From contig JAZNHG010000052.1 of the NCBI GenBank assembly GCA_045576855.1, forward strand, positions 1 through 64,000: a stretch of 64,000 nt of DNA, read 5' to 3'. The position numbers and the translations under genes are program-made. Of this stretch, positions 34,267 through 44,240 are shown one piece after another. A model generated the notes under the pieces. That model saw only the letters and a list, made by a program, of their open reading frames with translations, was not told the DNA's origin and searched no databases. Source of the DNA: Colimorpha sp045576855. GTDB taxonomy: Bacteria; Bacteroidota; Bacteroidia; Bacteroidales; P3. Each line of letters begins with the position of its first letter. Position 1 is the first letter of the stretch.

Positions 34267-35695
34267 TGAACCCTACACGATGAAAGTATCTTCTCCCATA
34301 CTGACCGATACCGCACGCATGGCACGATTCGTAGGCCATCTGGGGCTACTGACTTTTCTTGCCCTCAGCATACTGATGGCACACGAACGGGTGCTCCTCA
34401 CCGACTCGGCCGCCCAGCTCTTCGAACTCATCCAGCGGGGCAACTTCGTCATCTACGACCACCGCTACACGATGGTGGTCACGCAATTGCTGCCTCTCCT
34501 TGGAATCAAATTGGGGCTTCCCCTACCCGTTCTCGTCATTTTATATTCGTCCGCGGCCCCACTACTGGCCTATCTGGTTTTCCTCCTGCTGGCCTACCGG
34601 TGGCACAACACCCGCAGTGCTCTATTGCTACTGCTGCCGCTTCTCTGCATCCGCCACACTTTCTTCCACGCCATCTCCGAGACCTACTCTCTGTTGATAT
34701 ACGCCACCCTGCTGCATGCCTTGCTGCAACGCCAATCGCACACCCCGCTCCACTACGTCGCTTTGGTGCTCTGCATCGTTGCCTGCGTCTTCGTACACCC
34801 CATCGGCATGTTCTTCGCATTCTTCCTATTGGGCTATCACCTCGTCGACCGCAGCCTCCGTCCCACTCCGAGACTGGTGATCGGAGCCGCGGTACTTATA
34901 GCCACCGCCATTGTCAAGCTGCAACTCCCCTCCGGACACGACTCCTCCTACATGCCCACCCTCGCCGATGTCGTCTATCGCCTTACCCACCCCGACGAAC
35001 TACCGGTTCTGCGGGGTCTTGTCACCACTCCCTGCGGCCTCTTCGCATTGCTGTTCTATGCTGTCGCCCTGACCTGGCACTGCCGTGAGCACCGCTGGCT
35101 TCTCCTGGCATGGGGACTGATATTCAACGTGGCATTCTTCCTCCTGTCGGTCGTGGTCTACCACACCGACACCGGCCACATCGCCCTTGAGCGCACCTGG
35201 CTTCCACTGGTATTCTTCGCCGCCATACCGCTTACCGACCGGCAATTCCCGATTCCCGCACCCCGCTGCCTGCTTCTCATCGCCTGTGCCCTGTTGCTAT
35301 TCACCGATGTCCGGCTCGTAGCTCTCTCGCACCACTACCGTCAGCGGCTCGACGCCATGCAGACCCTCGTCGACTCCAATCGCCGCCAAGGGCACCGCAA
35401 GGTCGTCACCCCGCGCAAAGACTTCGAGAGCCACTTCCGCTATAACTCATGGGCCACCGCCTTCGAGACACTGATCCTGAGCTCCCTTTCCAGCCCCGAC
35501 AGCAGCGTCACACTCTACCTCGAGGAGCAGGAACCTTTCCGCACAGACAACTCCGACTACCAAGTCCTTGATGCCTACCTGGCCGTCCCGTGGAATAGGC
35601 TATGGAATTACAATACCCTCAACCCACGCTACTTCCGGCTGCCGGAACAACCCTACGTGATTATCAACGCAGCTGGCTCCGACAACCGTCTTTAA
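34238..35695 (+). CDS. Polytopic membrane protein of the glycosyltransferase cluster
   Basis: A 485-residue protein with about 9-10 transmembrane helices and a soluble C-terminal tail of about 130 residues. After the first helix it has LLTDSAAQLFELIQRGNFVIYDHRY, which could be a GT-C-like first loop with an acidic residue, but I recognise no family. It overlaps the previous gene by 29 bases; ATG codons at 34253 and 34280 are alternative starts. It ends head-on with the Gre-like gene; the two stop codons overlap over TTAA (35692-35695). Confidence 0.65.
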   Translation: MKQLEMVSDNEPYTMKVSSPILTDTARMARFVGHLGLLTFLALSILMAHERVLLTDSAAQLFELIQRGNFVIYDHRYTMVVTQLLPLLGIKLGLPLPVLVILYSSAAPLLAYLVFLLLAYRWHNTRSALLLLLPLLCIRHTFFHAISETYSLLIYATLLHALLQRQSHTPLHYVALVLCIVACVFVHPIGMFFAFFLLGYHLVDRSLRPTPRLVIGAAVLIATAIVKLQLPSGHDSSYMPTLADVVYRLTHPDELPVLRGLVTTPCGLFALLFYAVALTWHCREHRWLLLAWGLIFNVAFFLLSVVVYHTDTGHIALERTWLPLVFFAAIPLTDRQFPIPAPRCLLLIACALLLFTDVRLVALSHHYRQRLDAMQTLVDSNRRQGHRKVVTPRKDFESHFRYNSWATAFETLILSSLSSPDSSVTLYLEEQEPFRTDNSDYQVLDAYLAVPWNRLWNYNTLNPRYFRLPEQPYVIINAAGSDNRL

Positions 35696-36144
35696 AATAT
35701 GTCCTTGATTGTTTGGCTCTGGCCGTTGAAGACCAGCGTATCGCCCACACGTTTACCCTTGAGGGCTGCATAGATGGGCGTCTGGGCCGAGATGGCAAAC
35801 CACACCTCGTTGCCCACGGCGAACTTGCCCGCACCGATGCTGAGCAGGAAGCGCTGGCGGTCGGTCACCACGCAGGCGCCATGCTCTACCACCCCGAAGG
35901 GCGACATTTTGAGCAGGTCCTGCAGATAGCGAACTCCTGTCTGCGCGTTGCTGTACTGGCGGGCATACATATCCCTCGACCGCATCATCTTGGTGCGATA
36001 CGAGTCGTATCGGTCCACATTGGCACCGTAGTCGTTGCTCTGCTGCTGGGCCGAATCCATCTCCTGCTTCGCTACAGAAGCGATATGCTCCTGCTGTTCG
36101 ATGCAGGAGCATATCACTTGTTGGCGATGTTCTTCGCGCGTCAT
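35692..36144 (-). CDS. GreA/GreB-like transcription elongation factor
   Basis: A 150-residue protein with an N-terminal helical part (about residues 1-70, QQSNDYGANVDRYDSYRTKMMRSRDMYARQY) and a C-terminal FKBP-like domain (about 85-150, VGNEVWFAISAQTPIYAALKGKRVGD). This matches the divergent GreA/GreB family of Bacteroidota, which may rescue stalled RNA polymerase. The ATG at 36144 overlaps the aminotransferase stop as ATGA. The coiled coil is less acidic at its tip than in true GreA, so activity is uncertain. Confidence 0.72.
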   Translation of the reverse strand: MTREEHRQQVICSCIEQQEHIASVAKQEMDSAQQQSNDYGANVDRYDSYRTKMMRSRDMYARQYSNAQTGVRYLQDLLKMSPFGVVEHGACVVTDRQRFLLSIGAGKFAVGNEVWFAISAQTPIYAALKGKRVGDTLVFNGQSQTIKDIF

Positions 36145-37391
36145 GCCTTCTTGCGTGCGGCGGGTTTCTTGGCGGCAGGCTTCTTGGCAACCACATCGGT
36201 GCGGCCGGGGTAAACCTTCAAGGCTTCCTCGAGGCACTTCATGGCGGCCTTCAAGTCTTCGATGCAGAGGCAATAGGTGATGCGCACCTGATGGCGGCCC
36301 TTCTCTGGGTCACTGTAGAATCCGGTGGCCGGAGCCAGCATCACCGTGGCACCCTTGTACTCGAAGTCCGTCAGCAGCCACTGGCAGAAGTGGTCGCTGT
36401 CGTCGATGGGCAACTCGCAGACGGTGTAGAAGGCGCCCTTGGGTTTGGGGCAGAAACAGCCCGGAATCTTGTTGATACCCTCCACGATGACGTTGCGGCG
36501 GGCCACATATTCCTTCATCACCGCGTCGAAATACTCCTGCGGCGTGTCGATGGCCGCCTCGGCGAATATCTGGCCGAACGACGGGGGCGACAGGCGGGCC
36601 TGAGCCAGACGCATCATGGAACTGAAGAGTTCGCTGTTGCGCGTGATGACGCATCCCACGCGGGCACCACAGGCGCTGTAGCGCTTGCTGACCGAGTCGA
36701 ACAGCACCACGTTGTTCTCACAGCCGGGCAGATTGAGCACGCTGAAGTGCTCTTCGCCGTCGTAGCAGAACTCGCGATACACCTCGTCGGCGAAGAGGTA
36801 CAGGTCGTACTTCTTGCACAGTGCGCCCACAGCATAGAGGTCCTTCTCGCTGTAGAGGTAACCCGTCGGGTTGTTGGGGTTGCAGATCATGATGGCGCGG
36901 GTGTAGGGGGTGATGTATTTCTCGAAGTCATCCACCAGCGGCAGTGCAAATCCGGTCTTGATATCACTCGGCACGGTGACTATCTTGGCGTCGCAGAGCT
37001 TGGCGAAAGTGTTGTAGTTGGTGTAGTAGGGCTCGGGGATGATAATCTCGTCGCCAGGGTTCAGGCAGCAGGTGAAGGCCATCTGCAGGGCCTCGCTGCC
37101 ACCCGTGGTCACCAGTATGCGCTCGGGGGTGATGTCTATTCCGTGGCGCTTGTAGTAGGTGCAGAGCTTTTCGCGATAACTCTGTATGCCGGCGCTGGGA
37201 CTGTAGGCCAGCACGTCAATCTTGGTATTGGCCAGTGCCTCGAGGGCACCCTTGGGGGTCTCTATGTCGGGCTGGCCGATATTCAGGTGGTACACATGAA
37301 TGCCGTGGGCCTTGGTGGCGTCGGCAAAGGGGACCAGTTTGCGGATGGCGCTTTGCGGAAGCTCCAGTCCTTTGTGGGATATTCTAGGCAT
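36141..37391 (-). CDS. PLP-dependent aminotransferase, aspartate aminotransferase type
   Basis: A 416-residue fold-type I aminotransferase that moves an amino group between an amino acid and a 2-oxoacid. It has LAYSPSAGIQSYRE, the NPNNPTG motif (171-177), the pyridine-binding Asp202 in ADEVYREF, the PLP lysine Lys236 in DSVSKRYSACGARVG, and the late Arg in GRHQVRITYC. An extra basic tail KKPAAKKPAARKKA at the C-terminus is unusual for this enzyme. It overlaps the Gre-like gene by 4 bases. The amino-acid substrate cannot be fixed; aspartate is most likely. Confidence 0.9.
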   Translation of the reverse strand: MPRISHKGLELPQSAIRKLVPFADATKAHGIHVYHLNIGQPDIETPKGALEALANTKIDVLAYSPSAGIQSYREKLCTYYKRHGIDITPERILVTTGGSEALQMAFTCCLNPGDEIIIPEPYYTNYNTFAKLCDAKIVTVPSDIKTGFALPLVDDFEKYITPYTRAIMICNPNNPTGYLYSEKDLYAVGALCKKYDLYLFADEVYREFCYDGEEHFSVLNLPGCENNVVLFDSVSKRYSACGARVGCVITRNSELFSSMMRLAQARLSPPSFGQIFAEAAIDTPQEYFDAVMKEYVARRNVIVEGINKIPGCFCPKPKGAFYTVCELPIDDSDHFCQWLLTDFEYKGATVMLAPATGFYSDPEKGRHQVRITYCLCIEDLKAAMKCLEEALKVYPGRTDVVAKKPAAKKPAARKKA

Positions 37392-37427
37392 AGTGTCTGT
37401 TGTTTGATGTTTAGCTGCAGTCTGTTG

Positions 37428-37976
37428 TTATTTCACGACGTCGCGCTTGATGGGCTCCACCGGACGGCTGACTTCGGCCTTGACAGGCTGCTTCACCTGG
37501 GGCTGAGCCTGCATCTGTGTTCTGGGCTGGGGCTTGGGCTGGGCTTGGGGCTGAGTCTGAGCGGCGTCCTGCTGCACGGTACCCTTGATGCGCAGCACCA
37601 CGCGCGGATTGTTCACGGCATTGCTGGTGACGGTCACCGTCTTCGAGAAGCCACCCACATTGTTCGTGTTGTAGTGCACGCCGATGGTGCCTTTCTGGCC
37701 GGGCATGACGGGCTTCTGGGTGTACTTGGGCGTCGTGCAGCCGCACGAGGCTTTCACAGTCTGCAGAATCAGCGGCTCGTCGCCGTCGTTCCAGAAGGTG
37801 AACTCGCAGTCACCGTTGCCACCCTTCTGGATAGTACCATACTGATGCTCCATTTCCTCGAAGCGAATCTTGGCTCCGTGGGCCGGTTCCTCGGCGGGCA
37901 CTTCCTTGCTCTGTGCACCAGCCACCCATGCCATCGTGGCAAAGAGGCAAATCATTGCAATCTTTTTCATAGTCAT
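37428..37976 (-). CDS. DUF1573 exported protein
   Basis: A 182-residue protein with a signal peptide (about residues 1-22) and a DUF1573 domain (about 35-135), an Ig-like fold with HQYGTIQKGG, FWNDGDEPLILQTVKASCGCTTP and a Cys pair in SCGC. The tail (about 138-182) is rich in Pro and Gln (QPQAQPKPQPRTQ). The domain is common in Bacteroidota envelope proteins, but its function is unknown. It is the first gene of a three-gene operon with the aminotransferase and the Gre-like factor. The ATG two codons downstream is an alternative start. Confidence 0.9.
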   Translation of the reverse strand: MTMKKIAMICLFATMAWVAGAQSKEVPAEEPAHGAKIRFEEMEHQYGTIQKGGNGDCEFTFWNDGDEPLILQTVKASCGCTTPKYTQKPVMPGQKGTIGVHYNTNNVGGFSKTVTVTSNAVNNPRVVLRIKGTVQQDAAQTQPQAQPKPQPRTQMQAQPQVKQPVKAEVSRPVEPIKRDVVK

Positions 37977-38176
37977 TTACTTTTTATTGGTTTATTTTTC
38001 AATTAATTATCTATTTTTGCGGCGCCAGACTGCTTTCCACTGGCGACCTGCAAAATTACTAAAAATTTAGTACATGGTAATAAAAAAATATTGCACGTCG
38101 CAAAATAAATTGCCCCATTGCTGCAAAAAAAGGCTGTCAGACACGTTTTTTTCTCCATTCATCAACCCTCGATGTC

Positions 38177-38254
38177 CGCTTCCGAAATGTTAAATAGGTA
38201 GGATGGTGGTAGGATGGTGGTAGGTTGATGGTAGGTTGGTGGTAGGATGACCCC
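38177..38254 (+). repeat. 11-bp-period array (TGGTAGGATGG)
   Basis: The flank GCTTCCGAAATGTTAAA is followed by five 11-bp units of the type TGGTAGGATGG (one ends TTGA, one TTGG) and then GGATGACCC. The array at 27130-27207 (minus strand) has the same flank and the same order of unit endings, but with TGCAA in place of TGGTA. Confidence 0.85.
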
Positions 38255-38264
38255 TCTTTGGGAG

Positions 38265-38404
38265 AGTGTGCAGCGTTTAGTGTGCAGTGTTCAGTTGGAG
38301 GTATGCATGTGGCAAACCATCTCCACTGAACACTGCACACTGAACACCGCACACTGAACACTGCACACTGAACACTGCACACTGAACACCGCACACTGAA
38401 CACC
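38265..38404. repeat. Heptamer-word hairpin (GTTCAGT / ACACTGA family)
   Basis: The left arm (38265-38294) has GTGTGCAG and GTGTTCAGT words; a spacer follows (38295-38325), then a right arm of about eleven inverted words (AACACTG, CACACTG, AACACCG) to 38404, 6 bases from the end of the giant cargo gene. Confidence 0.85.
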
Positions 38405-38409
38405 GCCCC

Positions 38410-41400
38410 TCACTCCGCCTGCTTCAGCAGCCGTACCGCATGCTGGCGTCCGTCGGCGGCAGTGAGGACCAGCAGGTAGAGTCCCGGCTGGCGGGCGGTC
38501 ATATCCAGCGCATAGCATCCCTGCCCCTGCGCGACGAGACTCACCTCCGTGCGGCGGCCCTGCATGTCGGTCAGCCAGGCACCTGCCACCTCGGCATCTG
38601 CCTGTATGGTGGCACTGCTGCCGCACGGGTTGGGATAGACCACCGGAGCGCGGCCGGCGTCGACCGCCAGAATGCCCGTCAGGGTGTCGGTGGTGAAGGT
38701 GAAGACGGGGCTCCAGTCGCTTTGGACATCCTCGGTGCAGAGGGCGCGGACATAGAGGTCGTAGGTGGTGCGGGGCGAGAGACCCGTGAGCTGCACGCCG
38801 TCGCCCAGCGGTGCGGCGACCTCCAGTTCTATGCCCTCACCCTGCAGGAAGCCCTGCGGCCCATAGTTGAGCAGCCAGCGCTCCTGGCCCTCGGCCGTTT
38901 GCCACACGATGGTGGCCGTGGTGGCGCCGACCGCAGCAGTGCCCACCTGCTGCACCGTTTCGCAGCCGTCGGTGCTGAACCACAGCGTGTCGCTCCACGC
39001 ACCCGCCAGCACAGCGCTGCAGAGCGGCCGCACAAGGGCATAGTACCGTGCCCCGGGGTCGAGCGTGCTGAAGCTGACCGCAGGGGTATCGGCCAGGGTA
39101 GCGATATTCACCGACCCGCCGCGGAGCTTGACCTCCCAGCGCGACTCGCCGCTGCGGGGAGTCCAGCCCAGGGTAGCCTGCGTGTAGCCGATATCGGAAA
39201 CCGTCAGGTCGACCACGCTGTCGCATACGGGTTCGGGCGCAAAGCTCGTCACCCGCAGATTGTCCAGCCACAGCGAATAGTACTGACCCACCGCCGTGTC
39301 GCGCCAGAGACGGAAAAGCAAGCGCGCGCCATAGGGCTGAGGCTCTGCGGCGAAGGTCACCTGCTGCCACCCGTTGCTGTAGGCCACCGTGTCGTCGTAG
39401 AGCAGCCGCAGGCTGTCGCCCAGTTGTGTAAACACCTGCAGACGGCTGTCGAGGTGGTGGGACACATAGTCCGCCATATAGCTTTGGCGAGCCACGACAT
39501 CGAAGGTCACCTGTACCGAATCGGCGTCGAAGGCAATCTCGGCACTGGCCATCTGCAGCCAGGCCAACGTATCAGCCCCCGTGGCAGTGATGTAGCGGCT
39601 GTCGGTACCAGCTGCCACACGTGGATGGTCAGGTCCCTCCACCCAGCAGCGGGGCGTCTGTCCGACGGCAGCACCCTCGAAGTCTTCGCGGTAGGACAGG
39701 GGTTGCGGCGCACACAGCGTGGTGAAGGCGGCCGGCTGGCCGAAGGTGACAGAGCCGTCGTAGCATACCGAAGAGACGCTGACGCTATAGTCGGTGGCAG
39801 GCTGCAGTCCGGTGAGAGTCACCTGATTGCACACCTGCGTACTATCGAGGTTCAGAAAGAAGGCCATGCTTCCGTCCTCCGAGGTGAGGAGCACCCGGTA
39901 GCGACCCAACATGCCATAGTCGCAGACGGAAAGCACAGCCGTAGTGGAGCCCACGCTGTCGACCGCTACGGAGTCGGGCCGCTGGCAGGGCAGCGAGGGG
40001 CTGAGGGACACATTGTCGACATATATAGTGACAAAGAGGCCGGCGGTGTCGCCCATATCGGGCCGCAGGGCGATGCAGTGGCCCACGGTGCTATAGGCCC
40101 CCAGGCTCACCTGATGCTCCGTCCATCCGGTGCCGACGGGAATTGACTGCACGGGGACGAAGCTAGAGGCGTCGGCCGGGTCGGGCAGTATGCCCACCGT
40201 GATACCCGGCTGGCTAAAGGCAGTACTGGCCGAGACCCAGAAGGTGAGGTCGAGACCGGCCAGCGTGTCCACCACCGGCAGCACGAGATACGACTGGGGA
40301 GAATAGTTGGTATGGCTGAGCACAGCCCCGTAGCCGGCCGTGCCACGGCGGTGCTGCGCGTCGAAGCCCACATAGACACCTGCAGGAAGCACCGTCCAGC
40401 ACCGGTTGAGTGCACCGCCATCGAACGTCTCCTGGTAGGGAAGGTCGACGTGCAGAATGGTGTCACAGTCGGTATAGAATTCGGTGTAGACGATATTCGA
40501 GAGGGCTCCGCCATCGCACACGGCGGCCACACTGGCCACATAGTGCACTCCGGGGTCGAGGCCACCGATGGTGACGCTGTCGCCCACAAAGTCGACCGAG
40601 TCGGCCACCGCACCGGCCATATCGAATGGACGCCAATAGAGACGGTAGGAGCCCGTGGCGGCGGTGTCGGTGACGGCGAGGGTGGCCGTATGCTGCGTCA
40701 CGGTATCGACAGCCAGAGCCGAGGGCCGCAGACAGGAGGTGGCGGCGAAGATACCCAGGTCGTCTATCAGCAGCCGGCCGGAGCTGCCGATGGCCTTCAG
40801 ACGGAACGCCAGCCTGCCGCTGTCGGCCGGACCGAAGGGATACTCATAATAGCTCCACACTGAAGCCAGCGCAACCGTGTCGATGGGGCGGAAGCCGGCG
40901 CTGTCGCCACCGTCGTCCAACAGCCCAAGCTCCAGCACCAGAGACGAGGCAGCGTTGGCAACTGCCGTCACCCTGAAGCCTATGGCCATGCCGGCGAGCG
41001 ACACGCCCACCTCGGGCAGCACCGCCACCGCGTCGTAGGGACGCTCGTCGAAGGCATAATTGGCAGCTTGCATCTGCAGCATCATGGTGCCCATGTCTGG
41101 CGTTTCAAAGCTGTTGGATACAGCCTGCACCTGCGACCCCTCGTGGGTGTCGTGGTAGCGCAGCCAGCAGTGGTCGATTTCACCCACAGTCCAGCTCTCG
41201 AAATCCTCGTACCAGGGCAGTTGTTCGACCGGCGCACAGGCCGTGACAAAAGAGACAGAGCGATAGTCGGTCCAGGCACCGTCGCACTGGCGGCTGACGC
41301 CCACAGTGTAGCCTGACGCGGGGTCGAGTCCGGTGAGTGTCAGCACGGTGTCGTTCGCGACAGTGACAAGCTGGTCGCCGCAGGAGACGCGATAGGTGCC

Positions 41401-43776
41401 CACACCGTTGTTCTCCTGCCAATGGACCCGCACCGAAGTGGAGCCAATCTGCGAGACCCACACGGCAGCCGGACGGTCGCAGTCGGGCAGCACCTCGATA
41501 CGCACATTGTCCACATAGCCCAGGTCGCGCCAATAGCCCTGCACATACTCGTGGCTGCCGGTGCTGTGCTGCATCATCACCAGCCGGCCCTCGGCAATCG
41601 GCACAGCGCCGGTCTCCACAGTGTAGGTGTGCCACAGTGTGTCGTTACAGGTGATGGTGGCCACGGGTATAAAATCAGCCACGTCGTCGTCGCCCGGAAT
41701 GACGCCCACCATCAGGGACATCAGGTGGGGGAAGCGCTCCACGCGGTAGTCGAAGGTGAGGCGCAGCCGGTTGACCACCGTGTCGACAAAGGGCAGCAGC
41801 AGGATACCGCGCTCATAATTATAATAATTGGTGTACTGCGACGAGAACTTGACGGCATGGTTGACGCCGTCGGCCACCACCTCGGGCACGGCAGGCGTGT
41901 AGCTGCCGGAGCTGGAAGTGGTAGTCGTCGAGGTGGCGGCCCAGCAGTCGGGCAGCGTGTCGAGCGCCTCGAAGTCCTCGGTGTGCGGCAGCGGCAGGGC
42001 GCAACGCGTGCGGAAGGCCGCGGTGACCAGCCCGCTGGCCGAGGAGGGCGAGCAGAGTGCGCGGACGCCGACCACATAGTCGGTACCGGCGGCTAGGCCC
42101 GTCAGCCAGGCGCTGTCGGCCGCGGTGGTCAGGCTGTCGGCCAGCCATTCCTGCCCCGCGGGGTACCACACCACGCGGTAGCCATCGCCCGCCACATAGG
42201 CGTTCCACTCCACCAAGGCCGAATGCTGGCCCACCTGGCTGGCCGTCACCGACTCGACCGGTAGGCAGCCCTCGTAGACCTCCAGCGTGATATTGTCGAG
42301 GAAAAACATATTGTAGGCCGTCCACTTGACGGCCACGGTGTTGCCCGGGCCGCTGTAGGTGGCCAGCGGCACGGTGTACTCCTGCCAGGCGTTCTGGTTG
42401 ACGGTGAAGGTCTGCTGCACCTGCAGCGAGCCGATGTCGAAGGGGTCGTCCATCACGCCCACCTGCACCGTGACGCTGCTGCTGCCGCCGAAGGGACCGT
42501 GGCCGCTGAAGCGCAGTACCGTGGTGCGCACGCTGTCGACCGGCGGCAGGTGGAACCAGCCGCTGTTGTTGGCCCGCAGGGCCATGTTCGGGCGACCCTC
42601 GTAGGCCTGCATGTTCTTCACGTAGACCGTGTTGCCGCTGCAGCCGCCCCAGAGCGTGGTGTAGCCTTCGGTATAGGACTCGAAGTCCTCGGTCAGTGGC
42701 AGCTCGTCGTGCGAGAGCGGGGCGCAGGGGGTGGTGAACTGCACGCCGTGCCAGTCGCTGCTGTCCTCGCCGCAGTCGGAGCGCATGTAGAGCCAGTGCT
42801 GGTGGTTGGGCGCGAGGCCGCCGAGGTGCATCGTGTCGCCACCGTAGAGCTGCAGGTGGTGCCCCGCGGTGCCGGGCGTGAAGTTGACCGTATCCCACTG
42901 TATGCGCACCACCGAGCCCGCCACCTCGTTAGGCGTCCAACTCAACAATGCCGTGTCGTGGGCCACCGCCGTCACGGCAATAGCCGTGGGACGCGGGCAG
43001 GGCGGCTGCGGACGGTACCAGGTGACCACCGTGCCGCTGTCCGGGCAGCCGGCCAGGTTGTTGGCCGCCCACAGAACCCAGTTGTTGCCCTGCCGGTAGC
43101 CCGGCGAGCATGAGCTGCAGGCGACGACCGAATCCCACGTGCCGCGCAGCGAGTTATGGTCCATGTAGGCTCCCATCATCGTGGCCCCGTCGGTGAGGAT
43201 GAAATTGAAGAGCGAATCGCTCGGCACGCCGCTCTGCATGTGACCGTAGACGGCGCTGATGTCGCCGTTGGCATGCAGCCTCAGCTGGTAGTTGAAGTTG
43301 TCCAGGTCGGTCTCGGCCTGGGTGACCGGCCAGGAGGGGTAGCGGTGCAGGCCGCGCCACTCGATGACCAGCATCGGCTCGCCGCTGTCGTCGGCCGTCA
43401 GCTGCCACCAGCAGCCCGACCCCGTGCCCACGAGCTGGCCGTCCTTCAGCGGGAAGGGACTGATGATGCTGTACGACGGCTGGTTCCAATAGTTCAACGC
43501 ATCATGGCTGCTGCCCGAACCACGCATCACCACAAAGCCGTCGGCCCGCACGGTGATGGCGGTGCCCTGCGGATAGTCCGACTGGCCGAACATGAAGTCG
43601 AACGGCAGCGCCAGCGTCTGCGTGCCGTAGTCGCCGGTGACCGAAGCCAGCAGCGTGCCCGACTGGGCGATGCTCTGCCACTCGCCCGCAGACGAGGCGG
43701 CCGTGTAGTTCTGCAGATACTGCCCCTGCGCCAGCAGCGGCAGCAGGGCCATCACAAGGGTAAGGACTCGTTTCAT
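38410..43776 (-). CDS. Giant type IX secreted protein with fibronectin-III and jelly-roll modules
   Basis: A 1788-residue exported protein (signal peptide to about residue 18). After an N-terminal beta domain of about 250 residues come alternating modules: fibronectin type III domains (for example from CPRPTAIAVTAVAHDTALLSW) and five MAM/cleaved-adhesin-like jelly rolls that each open with a variant of LPxxEDFE. A C-terminal type A sorting domain starts at VVYPNPCGSSATIQADAE and ends LLKQAE. It is probably exported by the type IX system and anchored at the surface as an adhesin or matrix protein. I chose the ATG at 43776, the start of the signal peptide. Confidence 0.87.
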   Translation of the reverse strand: MKRVLTLVMALLPLLAQGQYLQNYTAASSAGEWQSIAQSGTLLASVTGDYGTQTLALPFDFMFGQSDYPQGTAITVRADGFVVMRGSGSSHDALNYWNQPSYSIISPFPLKDGQLVGTGSGCWWQLTADDSGEPMLVIEWRGLHRYPSWPVTQAETDLDNFNYQLRLHANGDISAVYGHMQSGVPSDSLFNFILTDGATMMGAYMDHNSLRGTWDSVVACSSCSPGYRQGNNWVLWAANNLAGCPDSGTVVTWYRPQPPCPRPTAIAVTAVAHDTALLSWTPNEVAGSVVRIQWDTVNFTPGTAGHHLQLYGGDTMHLGGLAPNHQHWLYMRSDCGEDSSDWHGVQFTTPCAPLSHDELPLTEDFESYTEGYTTLWGGCSGNTVYVKNMQAYEGRPNMALRANNSGWFHLPPVDSVRTTVLRFSGHGPFGGSSSVTVQVGVMDDPFDIGSLQVQQTFTVNQNAWQEYTVPLATYSGPGNTVAVKWTAYNMFFLDNITLEVYEGCLPVESVTASQVGQHSALVEWNAYVAGDGYRVVWYPAGQEWLADSLTTAADSAWLTGLAAGTDYVVGVRALCSPSSASGLVTAAFRTRCALPLPHTEDFEALDTLPDCWAATSTTTTSSSGSYTPAVPEVVADGVNHAVKFSSQYTNYYNYERGILLLPFVDTVVNRLRLTFDYRVERFPHLMSLMVGVIPGDDDVADFIPVATITCNDTLWHTYTVETGAVPIAEGRLVMMQHSTGSHEYVQGYWRDLGYVDNVRIEVLPDCDRPAAVWVSQIGSTSVRVHWQENNGVGTYRVSCGDQLVTVANDTVLTLTGLDPASGYTVGVSRQCDGAWTDYRSVSFVTACAPVEQLPWYEDFESWTVGEIDHCWLRYHDTHEGSQVQAVSNSFETPDMGTMMLQMQAANYAFDERPYDAVAVLPEVGVSLAGMAIGFRVTAVANAASSLVLELGLLDDGGDSAGFRPIDTVALASVWSYYEYPFGPADSGRLAFRLKAIGSSGRLLIDDLGIFAATSCLRPSALAVDTVTQHTATLAVTDTAATGSYRLYWRPFDMAGAVADSVDFVGDSVTIGGLDPGVHYVASVAAVCDGGALSNIVYTEFYTDCDTILHVDLPYQETFDGGALNRCWTVLPAGVYVGFDAQHRRGTAGYGAVLSHTNYSPQSYLVLPVVDTLAGLDLTFWVSASTAFSQPGITVGILPDPADASSFVPVQSIPVGTGWTEHQVSLGAYSTVGHCIALRPDMGDTAGLFVTIYVDNVSLSPSLPCQRPDSVAVDSVGSTTAVLSVCDYGMLGRYRVLLTSEDGSMAFFLNLDSTQVCNQVTLTGLQPATDYSVSVSSVCYDGSVTFGQPAAFTTLCAPQPLSYREDFEGAAVGQTPRCWVEGPDHPRVAAGTDSRYITATGADTLAWLQMASAEIAFDADSVQVTFDVVARQSYMADYVSHHLDSRLQVFTQLGDSLRLLYDDTVAYSNGWQQVTFAAEPQPYGARLLFRLWRDTAVGQYYSLWLDNLRVTSFAPEPVCDSVVDLTVSDIGYTQATLGWTPRSGESRWEVKLRGGSVNIATLADTPAVSFSTLDPGARYYALVRPLCSAVLAGAWSDTLWFSTDGCETVQQVGTAAVGATTATIVWQTAEGQERWLLNYGPQGFLQGEGIELEVAAPLGDGVQLTGLSPRTTYDLYVRALCTEDVQSDWSPVFTFTTDTLTGILAVDAGRAPVVYPNPCGSSATIQADAEVAGAWLTDMQGRRTEVSLVAQGQGCYALDMTARQPGLYLLVLTAADGRQHAVRLLKQAE

Positions 43777-44010
43777 ATACATAATTGTTACATTTAATGA
43801 TTGCGTTCCGATGCGATTTCGACCTAAAGATGCACTTCGGCTCCTTTTTGTTGTCACTAAGACGGGGACGGAGTACAAAATGGGTCACAATTAACATTAT
43901 TTAACATTCCGGCATACTCCACCACCACCCCACCCGACCCACAGGAGACACCCGCCGGCAACAGACCCGCACACCAAGCCGCATACGGCCCACGAAAACC
44001 ATCGTAACCA

Positions 44011-44153
44011 CTTATCAACTACTACCATAGTAGGTGTTGGTAAGGTGTTGGTAAGGTGTTGGTAAGGTGTTGGTAAGGAGTTGGTAAGGAGATGATAGGT
44101 TGGGAACCTGACGTTCAGTGGGTTACAAAGGCGATTTTTCGCGTCACAACAGG
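44011..44153 (+). repeat. 11-bp-period element, copy C
   Basis: A palindrome-like start (CTACTACCATAGTAG core), five units TTGGTAAGGTG or TTGGTAAGGAG, ATGATAGGTTGG and the conserved tail to CACAACAGG. The word differs from copies A, B and D (GTG/GAG in place of TCG), and the change is present in all five units, which points to homogenisation of the array. The rest of 43777-44240 holds no gene; it separates two divergent genes. Confidence 0.9.
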
Positions 44154-44240
44154 AGGGGGTATTTTTTCCGAAAGGGAGTTCGGCACAATAAAACGTCGTC
44201 GGCAGCGTTATGTTGGAGTACAACAATAAGAGGAACAACT

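Noticed and set aside
38440..40146. Open frame of 568 codons on the plus strand
   Set aside because: Antisense to the fibronectin-III cargo gene; no motif.
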